Origin: Verrucomicrobiales bacterium
GTDB lineage: Bacteria > Verrucomicrobiota > Verrucomicrobiia > Limisphaerales > CANJXF01
Direction: 5' to 3'
DNA length: 64,000 bases
Assembly (NCBI GenBank): GCA_947478865.1
Contig: CANJXF010000004.1
Location: 57,339-121,338, forward strand
The position numbers and the translations under genes were made by a program. Under the pieces are notes generated by a model, which had not been told where the DNA came from, searched no databases, and worked only from the letters and a program-made list of their open reading frames with translations. Of the stretch, positions 36,544 through 46,969 are shown one piece after another. The stretch's first letter is position 1, and each line of letters starts with the position of its first letter.

Positions 36544-36921
36544 TTATTCAAACTCGCTCGGTTTTTCCGGAGCTTTGGGTGCAGGTGCGGTTGCTTTTTC
36601 CACTCGGGAAATCAAATTGGAGCGGGCTGCGGCCGGGTTCTGCCATTCTTGCAGGGACACTTCCATGGCACGATCAATCGGGAGACGAACCAAGCCTTTG
36701 CCCTGATCTTGCCATGCGTAATTCTTCAACGCTTGATCCGCTTCAGCGCGGACCGCGATCAAATTTTTGCGACGTTCTTCACCGCGCGCAGCGTTCATGT
36801 CCTGAACAGCCACGCGGCTCTGCATGATTTTCACGAGAGCGCCCATAATCAAGAACGAGCCGACAATGGCGATGGCGTAAACTGCGATCTTGGTTTTGTT
36901 GCAGCAGGAATCGTTGTTCAT
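36544..36921 (-). CDS. Small membrane protein of the Act/CcoN-like operon
   Basis: A 125-residue protein with one membrane helix (about 11-31, IAVYAIAIVGSFLIMGALV) and a soluble part with a helix, then the motif KGLVRLPIDRAMEV (about 74-87) and a Pro/Lys-rich end. Not a named family as far as I can tell. It overlaps actF by four bases (ATGA) and precedes the CcoN-like gene by 15, so it is a fixed part of the operon. The conserved-looking RLPIDRAME motif suggests an assembly or subunit-contact role. There is a CC pair at residues 6-7 that could bind metal. Confidence 0.7.
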   Translation of the reverse strand: MNNDSCCNKTKIAVYAIAIVGSFLIMGALVKIMQSRVAVQDMNAARGEERRKNLIAVRAEADQALKNYAWQDQGKGLVRLPIDRAMEVSLQEWQNPAAARSNLISRVEKATAPAPKAPEKPSEFE

Positions 36922-38222
36922 TTTGCACCTCCGGAAGCGATCGAAATATCGGAGGAACTCGGGATGTAAACTCCCATGGTTTCAGCCATGCGCGGATCTT
37001 TTTGCGGATAGGCCGGATGCGCTTTGAAATATTTGATGAACACCAACGCCAGAACGCCGCCAATAAAAGCCATGCAAGCGAGATCCAGCGGATGAACCGC
37101 AAAACCATCCGGAGTCATCGTGGTCATGTTGTGGGATAAATCACCGTGTCCAGCTGCGACTGCCGCCTGGGCTTTGCGGAAAATTTGCAGAACCGGCGTG
37201 ATGTTGAATGACATGTCGCAGAAATGCATTATCCACGCCCAGAGGCAAAGTGGCCCCATGACCGCGAGTTTCATTTTGAAATCAATGCGGAGCAACGCGA
37301 GGAACGGCAACAGGAAGTGACCGAAGATCAGGAGCATTCCGATTTGCCACCAGGTTCCATGTTCACGCAAAACGTACCAAAATGTTTCTTCGGGAACGGC
37401 GGCGTTCCAGATCAGAAAATATTGGGAGAAATGGATGTAAGCGTAAAAAACGGTGAACGCGAACGAGATTGCGCCGAGGTCATAAAACTGGCGGCGACCC
37501 ACCACATCCTTCAGCGGTCCGGTGTTTTTCAATACCAGCGTGATGATGTAAACGGTGAATAGCGTCAGCCAAACACTTCCGGCGAAATAATAAACGCCAT
37601 ACATCGTGGAGAAGAATTGATGTTGGAGCGATTTCATCCAGAAAATCGCAGCCATCGTCAGGCTCAAGGCGAAGGCAAAAATCCCCCAGGCCGAATGGAA
37701 GCGCATGGCGCGAGTGCATTTGGCGGCGCCGGTTTTATCCTGTTCAAGCGACCAGGCGCGAAGTTTGTAGGAGAGGAGCGACCAGATAGCGAACAAGATG
37801 GCGGCAACGACGTAAAATGCCTTTTGATTTATCAGGGCAGACTTGGCCTTAAGTGCGTGATCGTGATGAGCATCAATGCTCATCCAAGGATAAATTTGCG
37901 GAGCAAGATAGGCGATCGGGATGAAGAGCAATGCCATGATCGGGAGCAGGAAAGCGAGGTGTTCGCAAATACGACGAACCGGCACCGACCACATCGCATC
38001 AAACAGGTGATGCAAAATGACGAGAAATAATCCACCGAGACAAATGCTCAGGAAAAACATGTAAGCCAACAAATAGGAGTAACCCAATTGTTGTCCGTGA
38101 TCTTTGATCGAAACCAGTCCGGCAACGATTCCGATTGCGCCCAGCGCGACAAGAATCATTGGAAGATTGCGCAACCAGCTTGGCCACGTCGCGGTCACTG
38201 AACTGTTAGGGTGCGAAGCCAT
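36918..38222 (-). CDS. Alternative complex III, membrane subunit ActF (NrfD-like)
   Basis: A 434-residue membrane protein from the ATG at 38222, which starts one base after the actE stop; the frame extends to 38264 inside actE. It has about 10 membrane helices, beginning LPMILVALGAIGIVAGLVSI. Family-like landmarks: FFLSICLGGLFLVILHHLFDA and WWQIGMLLIFGHFLLPFLAL. ActC and ActF are NrfD/PsrC-fold quinone-site candidates in alternative complex III, which oxidises menaquinol and passes electrons to cytochrome c. It is the sixth gene of the act series here. Confidence 0.88.
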   Translation of the reverse strand: MASHPNSSVTATWPSWLRNLPMILVALGAIGIVAGLVSIKDHGQQLGYSYLLAYMFFLSICLGGLFLVILHHLFDAMWSVPVRRICEHLAFLLPIMALLFIPIAYLAPQIYPWMSIDAHHDHALKAKSALINQKAFYVVAAILFAIWSLLSYKLRAWSLEQDKTGAAKCTRAMRFHSAWGIFAFALSLTMAAIFWMKSLQHQFFSTMYGVYYFAGSVWLTLFTVYIITLVLKNTGPLKDVVGRRQFYDLGAISFAFTVFYAYIHFSQYFLIWNAAVPEETFWYVLREHGTWWQIGMLLIFGHFLLPFLALLRIDFKMKLAVMGPLCLWAWIMHFCDMSFNITPVLQIFRKAQAAVAAGHGDLSHNMTTMTPDGFAVHPLDLACMAFIGGVLALVFIKYFKAHPAYPQKDPRMAETMGVYIPSSSDISIASGGAK

Positions 38223-38223
38223 A

Positions 38224-38838
38224 CTATTTTTTAAACATTGATTGCATTTCAGCCGGGACATCATTCACCGATGCAAGCCGACTCCGTTGCAGGGCGCGAA
38301 CGTAAGCGATGATCGCCCAACGATCTTCCACGGTCACGTTGCTGCCGTATGCGCCCATCAAACCACGTCCGTAAGTAATCACGTTGAAGATTTCGCCGTC
38401 CGGCAATTTCACAATGCGCGCATCGTGCAAATTGGCGACGACCGCCATTCCATATTTTTTCGTGATGCCATTTCCGTCACCCAGCGCGCCGTGACAAGGC
38501 AGGCAACTAATTTGAAAACGTTCCTGTCCGCGCTGCATCATCTGGCGTGTCACTGGAACCGGAATGACATCGACGCCATTCGTTGTTCCGGGAATCAATC
38601 CTGTGTTAAAAGGAGTTCCTTCGAAATGCGAACCACGCGCCACCGTTCCTGGAACGTGCAAGCGGGAGCTGCGACCGTCTTCGAAAAACGACGCATCCGT
38701 TTGCGGACGCAATTTCAACTGGCGATCCATGTCCGGGAATACTTCGATTGGCGGCTTGCGCGAGGTGCTGCCTCGGAAACCGGCAACGCTCACCACGAGC
38801 ACGCAAAGCAAAACAAAGCCTAAAAGAAAATAGCGCAT
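38224..38838 (-). CDS. Alternative complex III, cytochrome c subunit ActE
   Basis: A 204-residue monoheme cytochrome c with an N-terminal hydrophobic leader (3-19). The heme site is CLPCH near residue 115, in GQERFQISCLPCHGALGDG, a common diheme/monoheme c signature. IFNVITYGRGLMGAYG (about 155-170) holds the candidate methionine ligand. It is the expected electron-exit subunit of the Act complex. The start codon shares one base with the stop of actD, the tight coupling seen through this operon. Confidence 0.9.
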   Translation of the reverse strand: MRYFLLGFVLLCVLVVSVAGFRGSTSRKPPIEVFPDMDRQLKLRPQTDASFFEDGRSSRLHVPGTVARGSHFEGTPFNTGLIPGTTNGVDVIPVPVTRQMMQRGQERFQISCLPCHGALGDGNGITKKYGMAVVANLHDARIVKLPDGEIFNVITYGRGLMGAYGSNVTVEDRWAIIAYVRALQRSRLASVNDVPAEMQSMFKK

Positions 38839-39407
38839 TATTCCTCCACCATTTCGATATGCTTGCTGCCGGATGATTCGAGCAGCTTGCGGGTTTCGGT
38901 TGCGGAATATTTTGGATCAGCGGTTTCAATCACGACGTAAAATTTATCATGCGTCGCCTGGCGAAATGTTTTGTTGCGCAGCAACGGATGATGCAAACGC
39001 GGCAAGCGATTCAATCCGAACATGCCGAACAACGTCGCGAATGATGCGAAAAGAATCGTGAGTTCGTAACTGACCGGGAAAGCATAGAGCGGGCTGAACA
39101 GCGGTTTGCCGCCCACGATGATTTTGTAATCGAACCCGTTCATGAACCAGATCATCAGCATACCGGTGGTTAAACCAGCCATGCCGCCGAAAAAGGAAAA
39201 CCAACCTACTTTGGAATTGCCAAGACCCATCGCAGCGTCCATGCCGTGGACGGGAAACGGGGAATGCACGTCCCATTTGCGGAAGCCTGCGTCGCGGACT
39301 TTTTCCGCAGCGTGCATGGCATCAGCCGGCGTGTCGAATTCAGCAATGATTCCGTAGGTCCGGGTGAGAACCGGAGTACTGGTTTGCGTTTGCGGTGCAG
39401 TGGCCAT
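38838..39407 (-). CDS. Alternative complex III, membrane subunit ActD (DUF3341)
   Basis: A 189-residue protein of the DUF3341 type. The N-terminal part (GIIAEFDTPADAMHAAEKVR) folds like a small alpha/beta domain, then two membrane segments follow near residues 65-90 and 105-135. WDVHSPFPVHGMDAAMGL is a family landmark. ActD is a peripheral-to-membrane subunit of alternative complex III without a cofactor. It shares one base with each neighbour (actC and actE). Confidence 0.9.
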   Translation of the reverse strand: MATAPQTQTSTPVLTRTYGIIAEFDTPADAMHAAEKVRDAGFRKWDVHSPFPVHGMDAAMGLGNSKVGWFSFFGGMAGLTTGMLMIWFMNGFDYKIIVGGKPLFSPLYAFPVSYELTILFASFATLFGMFGLNRLPRLHHPLLRNKTFRQATHDKFYVVIETADPKYSATETRKLLESSGSKHIEMVEE

Positions 39408-40825
39408 TAGTGATGTCCTCCACCTTTTGCGCCGCCGGCCGGATGATGCGGGTCAGCTTGCGTGGTTACGCCTTTGACTTCCGCGATGGCAATCATCGGC
39501 AGGAAGCGCATGAACAACAGGAACAAGGTGAAAAATAATCCGAACGAACCGATGAACGTGCAGATGTCCACCCAGGTCGGCTTGAAATAACTCCAGCTCG
39601 ACGGCAGGTAATCACGATGCAGCGAGGTCACGATAATGACGAAGCGCTCGAACCACATGCCGATGTTCACGAAAATCGAGATAATGAAAACGATCACCAC
39701 ATTCGTGCGGACTTTCTTAAACCAGAAGAGCTGCGGACAAATGACGTTGCACGAAACCATGGTCCAGTAAGCCCACCAATAGGGACCGAACGCGCGGTTC
39801 ATGAACGCATATTTTTCGTAAGGATTGCCGCCATACCAGGCGATGAAGAATTCCATTCCGTAGGCGTATCCGACGATTGAGCCGGTGGCCAAAACGACTT
39901 TGCCCATCAGTTCGACGTGACGAATCGTGATAACATCCTGCAAACCGCAAATCGATCGCAGAGGAATGAGCAGCGTTAGCACCATGCCGAAACCGGAGAA
40001 GATAGCGCCAGCCACGAAGTAAGGCGGGAAAATGGTCGTGTGCCATCCCGGAACTTGCGACACAGCGAAGTCGAAGGAGACGATTGAGTGCACGGACAAA
40101 ACGAGCGGCGTCGAAATGCCAGCCAGCAGCAAATACGCTTTTTCGTAATTGCGCCAGTGACGATTCGAGCCAGTCCAGCCGAGCGCGAATAGGCCGTAGG
40201 CGAATTTGCGAACTTTCGTCACAGCCCGGTCGCGCATTGTGGCCAGGTCAGGAACGAGTCCGACATACCAAAACAGCAGCGAAACCGTTCCGTAAGTCGA
40301 GACGGCGAAAACGTCCCAGAGCAGCGGCGAACGGAATTGCGGCCAAATGCTGTTTGCGTTCGGAATCGGGAACAGCCACCACGCGAGCCAGACACGACCG
40401 ACGTGAATGAGCGGGAAAATACCGGCGCAAGCCACGGCGAACAACGTCATCGCTTCGGCGGCGCGATTGATCGAGGTGCGCCAGCGTTGGCGGAGCAAAA
40501 ACAATACTGCGGAAATCAGCGTTCCGGCATGACCGATGCCGATCCAGAAGACGAAGTTCGTGATATCCCACGCCCAACCGACCGGCTGGTTCAATCCCCA
40601 CACACCGATACCGGTCGAAAACAGATAAGCGATGCAGCAAAACATTCCCGTCATCACGGTTGCGCTGATGATAAACGCAGGCCACCACCAACGCGGTGTT
40701 TTGCCTTCGGCGATTCCTGCGATCTTGTCAGAAATCCAACCCAAACCGCGGTTGTTGAGCACCAAGGGTTCGCGTTCCAATTCGCGTGGAGGCGCCTGAA
40801 CTTTAACTGTGGTTACCTCAGCCAT
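39407..40825 (-). CDS. Alternative complex III, membrane subunit ActC (NrfD-like)
   Basis: A 472-residue integral membrane protein with about 10 helices. [22 protein letters not shown] start and [20 protein letters not shown] (about 82-101) match NrfD/Act[21 protein letters not shown] is also conserved in ActC. It should form the quinol-oxidation site next to the ActB iron-sulfur subunit. It ends in a His/Gly-rich tail ([13 protein letters not shown]). It shares one base with both actB and actD, so the operon is read with translational coupling. Confidence 0.92.
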   Translation of the reverse strand: MAEVTTVKVQAPPRELEREPLVLNNRGLGWISDKIAGIAEGKTPRWWWPAFIISATVMTGMFCCIAYLFSTGIGVWGLNQPVGWAWDITNFVFWIGIGHAGTLISAVLFLLRQRWRTSINRAAEAMTLFAVACAGIFPLIHVGRVWLAWWLFPIPNANSIWPQFRSPLLWDVFAVSTYGTVSLLFWYVGLVPDLATMRDRAVTKVRKFAYGLFALGWTGSNRHWRNYEKAYLLLAGISTPLVLSVHSIVSFDFAVSQVPGWHTTIFPPYFVAGAIFSGFGMVLTLLIPLRSICGLQDVITIRHVELMGKVVLATGSIVGYAYGMEFFIAWYGGNPYEKYAFMNRAFGPYWWAYWTMVSCNVICPQLFWFKKVRTNVVIVFIISIFVNIGMWFERFVIIVTSLHRDYLPSSWSYFKPTWVDICTFIGSFGLFFTLFLLFMRFLPMIAIAEVKGVTTQADPHHPAGGAKGGGHH

Positions 40826-43800
40826 TAGTGCGCTCCTTTCGCGGGACTGCCGTGTTCGGGAGATGATTGATGTCCTGATTCATGACCTTCGGATGCAGAG
40901 GGCGCTTCGTATTCTTGAGTGCTTGCAGGATATTCCTGATAGTCGGGCATCGCGGGATTTGGATTGCGAATGCGCGCGAGATAAGTCAAACGCGGTTTGG
41001 TATCAAGGAAACCGAGGACCGCATAATTGCGCTGCTGTTTCTTCAACTTCGAGACGCGGCTGTTTTCGTCGAGAATATTTCCGAAGACAATCGAATCCGC
41101 CGGACACGCCTGGGCGCAAGCCGTGGTGAAGGTTCCTTCGGGAACGCGAACTTCGTCGGAAGCGCCTGCTTTGACTTTCTGGACGATTTTTGCGCCTTCG
41201 ATTCGTTGCACGCAGAAGGTGCATTTTTCCATGACGCCACGCATGCGGACGGTGACATCCGGGTTTTTCACCATCTTGAGCAAGTCGTATTCGAGCGGCT
41301 CTTTTTTCGCGAGCGGACCCTGATAAAGCTTTCCAACCGCCCCTTTGGACATGTCGGCGTAATCGTTCGGGCGTTTGTTGAAATCGAAGAAATTATAACG
41401 GCGAACTTTCCAAGCGCAGTTGTTCGAGCAATAACGGGTTCCAACGCAGCGGTTGTAAACCATGACGTTGAGGCCTTCTTCGTCGTGGACGGTTGCATTA
41501 ACCGGGCAAACGCTTTCGCACGGCGCACTTTCGCAGTGCTGGCAAAGCATCGGCTGAATGGCGACCTGCGGATTCAAAACGTCCCCGGCATAGTAGCGAT
41601 CCATGCGCAACCAATGCATTTCGCGACCTTTGTTGACCTGATCTTTGCCAACGATCGGAACGTTGTTTTCGCTTTGGCAGGCCACGACGCAGGCATTGCA
41701 ACCAACGCAGGAACTCATGTCGATCGACATGCCCCACTGGTGGACGGCGCTCTTCAGGACGGGACTGGAATTGTAAGGATGCTGATAAATCGGACCGGCA
41801 TTCGGAGCGTGCGCTTCCAAATCCATGTTCTTCGCGAAATCAGGTTTCGCGCGGAACTGTTCGAGATTGGCTTCGCGAACAATCGGGCGGCCTTCCATCG
41901 ATCCGTGTTCTTGCGTGCTGACGACGCGGCGCACTTGACCGGTCTTGCGAATCTTTACTCCCGATGCAAACCAGGGAGATTCAGAAGTGCGGAGAGAATA
42001 CGCATTGAAACCAGCGCCTATTCCGACGCGGCCGGTTTTGCTGCGACCGTATCCGAGCGCGACGGCAATCGTGTTGTCGGCCAATCCGGGTTGAATCCAA
42101 ACCGGTCCTTGAATCTTGCGGCCGTTTAACTCGACTTCAACGATGTCATTGCCTTCACGCAATCCAAGGTCGTTGTTCTTTAAATCATCCGCGGTGCGGT
42201 TCTTGAGAACCTCCAAATCCAGCGCTTTGGCCGTCGTCGGCCCGACCATGACCACGTTTTCCCAAACGACTTTGGTCACCGGGTCCGGCAATTCCTGCAG
42301 CCAGCCGTTGTTGTTGTAGCGGCCGTCGTCCACTTTGTAATCGCGATGGAAAACGATTTCCATCTGATCGACTGAGGCGGAAGATTTCGCGCGGCTGAGT
42401 TCTTGAGCAATGGCCGAGGAATTAACCGACGCGCTGACGGCTTTGGTCGCGCTCTTCGCGAGGAATCCGTCATGCAAAAATGATTTCCAGCTCTCTTCAA
42501 TGTTGCTGGAAGGGGAAATCGTCTTAAACGTCTCGCGCACGATGTCCAAAGGACGCGTTGTATCCAAACCTGCGATTCGGGCGAGCACTTCGATTTCTGT
42601 GACTCCGTTGAAAAGCGGCTGGATCAGCGGCTGAATCGAAACCACGGTGCCGTCGGAGGTGCGGGCATCGCCCCAGGATTCCAAATAATGCGCGGCTGGA
42701 ATGTGCCACGTGCTGCCTGCGAACGATTCGTCTTCGTAATAGCCAAGGCGGACGACCGTTTTCGCTTTCGCCAGGGCACCGGACCAATCGAGGTCAACCG
42801 GGGCCGTGTAGGTTTGATTTCCGCCAAGGACCACGAGCGTATCAACCTGATTCGCGCTGAGCGCTTTGGCCAAATCAATGATCGAGCCTTCAGTCGCTTT
42901 TGGAACCGGCAGGAGCGCCACGGTGCTGCCGATGCTGCCGAGCGCACTGTTGATTGCATGAGCAATCAAATGCACGGCGAGCGGCTGGCGATGGCCAACG
43001 AGGACGACGCTCTCTTTTCCGCTTTTGATTAAATCTTTTGCCGTTTCAGAAATCCATTTCTCGTCACCTTTGAACGATGCAGCGAGGGCGCTCAAACCGG
43101 ATGCGGCGGAACCCTTCAAAATTTCAGAAGCCAAACGCGCCGCAAACGCCATGACCTGGCTGGTTTGGAGGCGGAGGCGATGATCGGCATTCGCGCCGGT
43201 AATCGTGAACAGACCTTCCACGACGTAGAGGCGGTTCATGTCGTCGGTCGGCTTGTCGAGCTTGCGACCTTTGGCGAAACCACGAATCGCCTGGTAAGAA
43301 TCTTCTTCTGCACCGAGGAAATCGCAGTCGAGCGAGAGGATGCGGCGGGCTTTTTCCAGGTTGTAATTCGGCGCAACCGATTGGCCGAACGCGATCGAGG
43401 CAGCGCGACGCTCCACGCTCAAATCAACCGGCTCGTAGGAATACCAAAGCGCCTTCGGGAACTTCTTGCTGATGACGTTTTGTAAACGGTCACGCGAAGG
43501 AGAGCTGCTTTGCTCAATCAGGAAACTCAATCCCTCGCCGTTGCTGCCTTGAAATTTCTTGGAAAGGTCCGCGAGGAAGTCGAACGCTTCCGCAGCCGAC
43601 TTTTCGCTGCCGGACTTCGTAAAACGCATCGCACGATCCGGATCATAAAGATTCAGAATCGACGCTTGCGTCAGCGCATCGGTGCCGCCGTTTGCGCCGG
43701 GGAGATGGGGGTTGCCTTCGATTTTCGTCGGGCGTCCGTCATTGGATTTGACGAGCAGCGGAACCGCGCTGCCGCGCGTCGGACGGGCCGTCGCGTAATA

Positions 43801-44085
43801 CTGAGCCACGCCGTGGATATAACCTTCCGGCATCTTGGAGAACGGCAGAATATGCTCTTCCGGCTTGCGGCAGCCCGTCAAGCCCAGCCCGCCCAAAAGG
43901 AACGAGGCTGACATGATTTTGACGAAATGACGGCGGGAAACGGGATCGTTAAATTCGCTGGCGCCTGCGGGAAATTCTTTTTCCACCCAATCACGAAACT
44001 CGGGCGTGTCAGCCAATTGATCGAGGCTGCGCCAGTATTTCGGCCCAATCTCCGGTTCAGGACAGGTTGGTGGAATCGTTTTCAT
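40825..44085 (-). CDS. Alternative complex III, iron-sulfur subunit ActB
   Basis: A 1086-residue fusion of a molybdopterin-oxidoreductase-like part and a ferredoxin-like part, as in ActB. A twin-arginine leader-like stretch ([18 protein letters not shown], 51-68) with C72 suggests Tat export. The last 300 residues carry iron-sulfur cysteine clusters: [41 protein letters not shown] and CAQAC. The molybdopterin-like part of ActB does not bind molybdenum in characterised complexes. It passes electrons from quinol to the cytochromes. It overlaps actA by four bases. Ends Pro/Ser/His-rich. Confidence 0.92.
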   Translation of the reverse strand: MKTIPPTCPEPEIGPKYWRSLDQLADTPEFRDWVEKEFPAGASEFNDPVSRRHFVKIMSASFLLGGLGLTGCRKPEEHILPFSKMPEGYIHGVAQYYATARPTRGSAVPLLVKSNDGRPTKIEGNPHLPGANGGTDALTQASILNLYDPDRAMRFTKSGSEKSAAEAFDFLADLSKKFQGSNGEGLSFLIEQSSSPSRDRLQNVISKKFPKALWYSYEPVDLSVERRAASIAFGQSVAPNYNLEKARRILSLDCDFLGAEEDSYQAIRGFAKGRKLDKPTDDMNRLYVVEGLFTITGANADHRLRLQTSQVMAFAARLASEILKGSAASGLSALAASFKGDEKWISETAKDLIKSGKESVVLVGHRQPLAVHLIAHAINSALGSIGSTVALLPVPKATEGSIIDLAKALSANQVDTLVVLGGNQTYTAPVDLDWSGALAKAKTVVRLGYYEDESFAGSTWHIPAAHYLESWGDARTSDGTVVSIQPLIQPLFNGVTEIEVLARIAGLDTTRPLDIVRETFKTISPSSNIEESWKSFLHDGFLAKSATKAVSASVNSSAIAQELSRAKSSASVDQMEIVFHRDYKVDDGRYNNNGWLQELPDPVTKVVWENVVMVGPTTAKALDLEVLKNRTADDLKNNDLGLREGNDIVEVELNGRKIQGPVWIQPGLADNTIAVALGYGRSKTGRVGIGAGFNAYSLRTSESPWFASGVKIRKTGQVRRVVSTQEHGSMEGRPIVREANLEQFRAKPDFAKNMDLEAHAPNAGPIYQHPYNSSPVLKSAVHQWGMSIDMSSCVGCNACVVACQSENNVPIVGKDQVNKGREMHWLRMDRYYAGDVLNPQVAIQPMLCQHCESAPCESVCPVNATVHDEEGLNVMVYNRCVGTRYCSNNCAWKVRRYNFFDFNKRPNDYADMSKGAVGKLYQGPLAKKEPLEYDLLKMVKNPDVTVRMRGVMEKCTFCVQRIEGAKIVQKVKAGASDEVRVPEGTFTTACAQACPADSIVFGNILDENSRVSKLKKQQRNYAVLGFLDTKPRLTYLARIRNPNPAMPDYQEYPASTQEYEAPSASEGHESGHQSSPEHGSPAKGAH

Positions 44086-44732
44086 CGGTGACAGGCTGAG
44101 CAGTTCTGCGATGCGTTGACTTTCCAGTCGTGGACGAATTTTGTCCCCATCTTTTCCTGCTCCACGTCGCTAATTTTCAAATCAAGATTGTAAACGTCTT
44201 TTGGGTCACGCAGGTGCTTCGCCGGATCGCGATGGCATTCCAAGCAGAAGGTCATGCTCAACGGTTTTTCGTGGCGCACTTCCTCGGCGTGATTGACTTG
44301 GCCGTGACATTTCACGCAACTGACGCCGCGGTTCACGTGGACGGAATGGTTGAAATAAACGTAGTCCGGCGTCTTGTGAACTTGCACCCACGAGATCAGT
44401 TTTCCGTTCAAAGCACTTTCGCGAACCAATTCGAGCTTGGGACTGTCTTTGGCCACCTGGTTGTGACAGTTCATGCAGGTCGAGGCGGCCGGGATGTTCG
44501 AATACCAGGACTTCTCAACGCCGTTGTGGCAATAGCGGCAATCAATCCCGAGCTGCGCAGCATGGATTTCGTGAGAAAAGGAAATCGGCTGAATCGGCTG
44601 GTAACCGACGCGGGTGTATTTCGGCGTGAAATAATAAGTGGTACCAGCCGTAAGCGCGCCGCCGATCAAGACCGCGCCAATGGCGATCTTCAACGGAAGA
44701 CGGTTTGTCCATTTAGGAAAAATGTCTGACAT
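44082..44732 (-). CDS. Alternative complex III, pentaheme cytochrome c subunit ActA
   Basis: A 216-residue multiheme cytochrome c with an N-terminal membrane helix (14-30). Five CxxCH sites: CRYCH, CMNCH, CVKCH, CLECH and CSACH, at about residues 65, 86, 139, 163 and 211. Five hemes is the usual count for ActA. It starts the ten-gene operon; the 395-base space upstream should hold its promoter. It overlaps actB by four bases. Confidence 0.93.
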   Translation of the reverse strand: MSDIFPKWTNRLPLKIAIGAVLIGGALTAGTTYYFTPKYTRVGYQPIQPISFSHEIHAAQLGIDCRYCHNGVEKSWYSNIPAASTCMNCHNQVAKDSPKLELVRESALNGKLISWVQVHKTPDYVYFNHSVHVNRGVSCVKCHGQVNHAEEVRHEKPLSMTFCLECHRDPAKHLRDPKDVYNLDLKISDVEQEKMGTKFVHDWKVNASQNCSACHR

Positions 44733-45127
44733 CTCGGTACGTTTTAAAAACCACTTGAGGCAACGGCTGATGGGCTCGTTTTCCGCGAAGATGGTTTAAT
44801 TCTTCAGAATGATCTCACTCAGAAATTAGAAACACTGCTCTGAACTGCGCCGATGATTAGCCAACTGCTCTTTCACGTGCAAGAAAAGTTTGTGAAATTT
44901 TTCACGAATTCGGCCCGCTTAATGTTCGCCATTAGTTGAAATGCTGATTCCCCCAGACGAGCGACCAGCGTCCAAATCGATAAAAAGGCGGATTTGCACC
45001 GCGACGGATGAACCCGGATCGACGAATTGCACTGCGCGAGGGACATCATGTCGGGTGAATAAGCCGGCGCCCGCCCAACGTCCATCAGTTGCGCTACGCA
45101 CGCCTGTTATGCTTTCGTTGCAACGCC
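44733..45127. other. Intergenic region between divergent respiratory operon and GH99-like gene
   Basis: No coding frame was recognised in these 395 bases. The two flanking genes diverge, so promoters for both should lie here. The main structure seen is a 14-base inverted repeat at 44892-44905. The sequence is otherwise without repeats or an RNA gene that I can recognise. Confidence 0.5.
44892..44905. promoter_or_regulatory. Inverted repeat, possible operator of the act operon
   Basis: The sequence gtgaaattttttcac-like unit reads gtgaaa-tt-tttcac, a perfect 6+6 inverted repeat. It lies about 160 bases upstream of actA. It could be a regulator site but does not match the FNR or CRP half-sites I know. 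Confidence 0.3.
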
Positions 45128-46948
45128 ATGTTCACAAAATATTTCTCAACCCGCTGCCATTCGACCCTCGCCATTCTATTCGGACTCATGACCGGCGCTC
45201 TTCCCAGCGGGCGATGCGACGGCGCTGGAACATCTGGACCGGCTTGGGATAATTACAGCGATACCTGGGTCGCCCCGATGGCGGGGACAACGTCGGCTGC
45301 TTCCAGCGAAACCGGCGCGCCCCGCCCGGATCGAACGGTGGCCATGTTCTACTTCCTGTGGCATGAGGCGCACTGGCCCGGCCCATTTGATATCTCGAAA
45401 ATTCTAGCGAAAGACCCGGACGCAATGAGCAAATCCAATTCGCCACTCTGGGGGCCGCTCTACGCCCCGCATCATTGGGGGAAATCGATCTTCGGCTACT
45501 ACCTCGGCGACGACGAATCGGTTCTTCGCAAACATGCCCAGATGCTGGGCGATGCCGGGGTGGACGTCATCATCTTCGACGCAAGCAACAAAGTAACTTA
45601 CCGGCAAAATTATCTCCGTCTCTTCGAAGTGTTCGCGCAAATGCGCAAGGCTGGGAACCGGGTTCCGCAAGTCGCATTTCTCACCCCTTTTGGGGACCCC
45701 CGTTCCACGGTGAACGAGCTTTACGAACAGATCTATTCAAAAAACCTCCATGAAAACCTTTGGTTCAGGTGGGAGGGCAAACCGCTCATCTTGGCCGACC
45801 CGAAGAAAGTGGATGCCGGCCCGCTCGGCTTCTTCACGTTCCGGAAACCGCAGCCCGATTATTTCCAGGGACCCACCCGGTCGAACATGTGGAGTTGGCT
45901 GGAAGTTTTTCCCCAGCACGTCTTCAGGAATTCCCGCGATGAGAAGGAGCAAATGTCGGTTGGAGTCGCCCAGAACGCCGTTGAAAACCGCCTTGCCACC
46001 ATGTCGGAAAAAGGCGCACGCGGCCGCTCTTTCCACGGTGATAACTACGGCGAACAGTGGGAACACGCTCTCAAGGAAGATCCCCGCGTTATTTTCATCA
46101 CCGGCTGGAACGAATGGATTGCGGGCCGCTTTGACGTTTTCAACGGGGTCGCAGAGCCGGTCATGTTCGTGGATCAATTCGATCGCGAACACAGCCGCGA
46201 CATCGAGCCGATGCAAGGCGGGCACGGTGATGCTTATTTTTACCGCACCGTCGATTTCATTCGCCGTTACAAAGGGGCGCGAACGTTGCCCGCGGTCGGC
46301 GCGCAACGAATCCGGATCGACGGCAAGTTCCGCGACTGGCAGAACGTCACGCCCGAGTACCGCGATACCGTGGGCGACCCGGTCCATCGCAATCATCCGG
46401 GCTGGGGCAACGTGGGCCCGTACGTAAACCAGAGTGGACGCAACGACCTTGTGGCCGCGAAAGTCAGCTATGACGCGAAAAATATTTATTTTTACGCGCG
46501 AACGAAAGACCCGCTCACTCCCTCCACCGATCCGAACTGGATGTTGCTCTACATCGATGCCGATCAAAATCCGAAGACCGGCTGGCTTGGCTACGATTTT
46601 GTTTTAAACCGCACCCATGTTCGCTCGAAGCTCACCACGTTGGAGCGATGCCAGGGAAACGCAGGCGCCTGGGGCAACCCTGTGGATATAGATTTTCGCG
46701 CCGTTGGCAACGAGGTGGAGATTGCCATTCCGCGAGCGGCGCTCGGCCTGGCGGGCAAGCGGCAAGGTCTGGATTTCAAATGGGCGGATAACATTCAGCA
46801 GACCGGCGATGCCAGCGGCTTCACGCTGAACGGAGATGCCGCTCCAAACGACCGGTTTAATTTCAGGGCTCGATTTGCCACGAATATTTTTAAAGCTGAC
46901 ACAGTCACATTACCGGCAAGGAACGGAGCGGCCTTGCCAACTCGATAA
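45128..46948 (+). CDS. Secreted GH99-like/GH71-type hydrolase with C-terminal CBM9-like domain
   Basis: A 606-residue protein from the ATG at 45128, giving a signal peptide (8-27, STRCHSTLAILFGLMTGALP). The first part (about 60-390) is a TIM-barrel-like domain of the type found in GH99/GH71 and related secreted proteins: YFLWHEAHWPGPFD, ITGWNEWIAG and FHGDNYGEQW, with the acidic residues expected for a hydrolase. The second part (about 410-600) is a CBM9/DOMON-like beta sandwich (RIDGKFRDWQNVTPE, MLLYIDADQNPKTGW). It likely acts on polysaccharide outside the cell. Substrate not predictable. The start could also be TTG at 45089, but that lacks a signal peptide at the right place. Confidence 0.72.
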   Translation: MFTKYFSTRCHSTLAILFGLMTGALPSGRCDGAGTSGPAWDNYSDTWVAPMAGTTSAASSETGAPRPDRTVAMFYFLWHEAHWPGPFDISKILAKDPDAMSKSNSPLWGPLYAPHHWGKSIFGYYLGDDESVLRKHAQMLGDAGVDVIIFDASNKVTYRQNYLRLFEVFAQMRKAGNRVPQVAFLTPFGDPRSTVNELYEQIYSKNLHENLWFRWEGKPLILADPKKVDAGPLGFFTFRKPQPDYFQGPTRSNMWSWLEVFPQHVFRNSRDEKEQMSVGVAQNAVENRLATMSEKGARGRSFHGDNYGEQWEHALKEDPRVIFITGWNEWIAGRFDVFNGVAEPVMFVDQFDREHSRDIEPMQGGHGDAYFYRTVDFIRRYKGARTLPAVGAQRIRIDGKFRDWQNVTPEYRDTVGDPVHRNHPGWGNVGPYVNQSGRNDLVAAKVSYDAKNIYFYARTKDPLTPSTDPNWMLLYIDADQNPKTGWLGYDFVLNRTHVRSKLTTLERCQGNAGAWGNPVDIDFRAVGNEVEIAIPRAALGLAGKRQGLDFKWADNIQQTGDASGFTLNGDAAPNDRFNFRARFATNIFKADTVTLPARNGAALPTR

Positions 46949-46969
46949 GTTCCGTTGTTATAAATCAAA

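Noticed and set aside
40882..42129. A 415-codon open frame antisense to actB
   Set aside because: The other strand has all Fe-S cysteine motifs of ActB; this frame is not supported by any domain.
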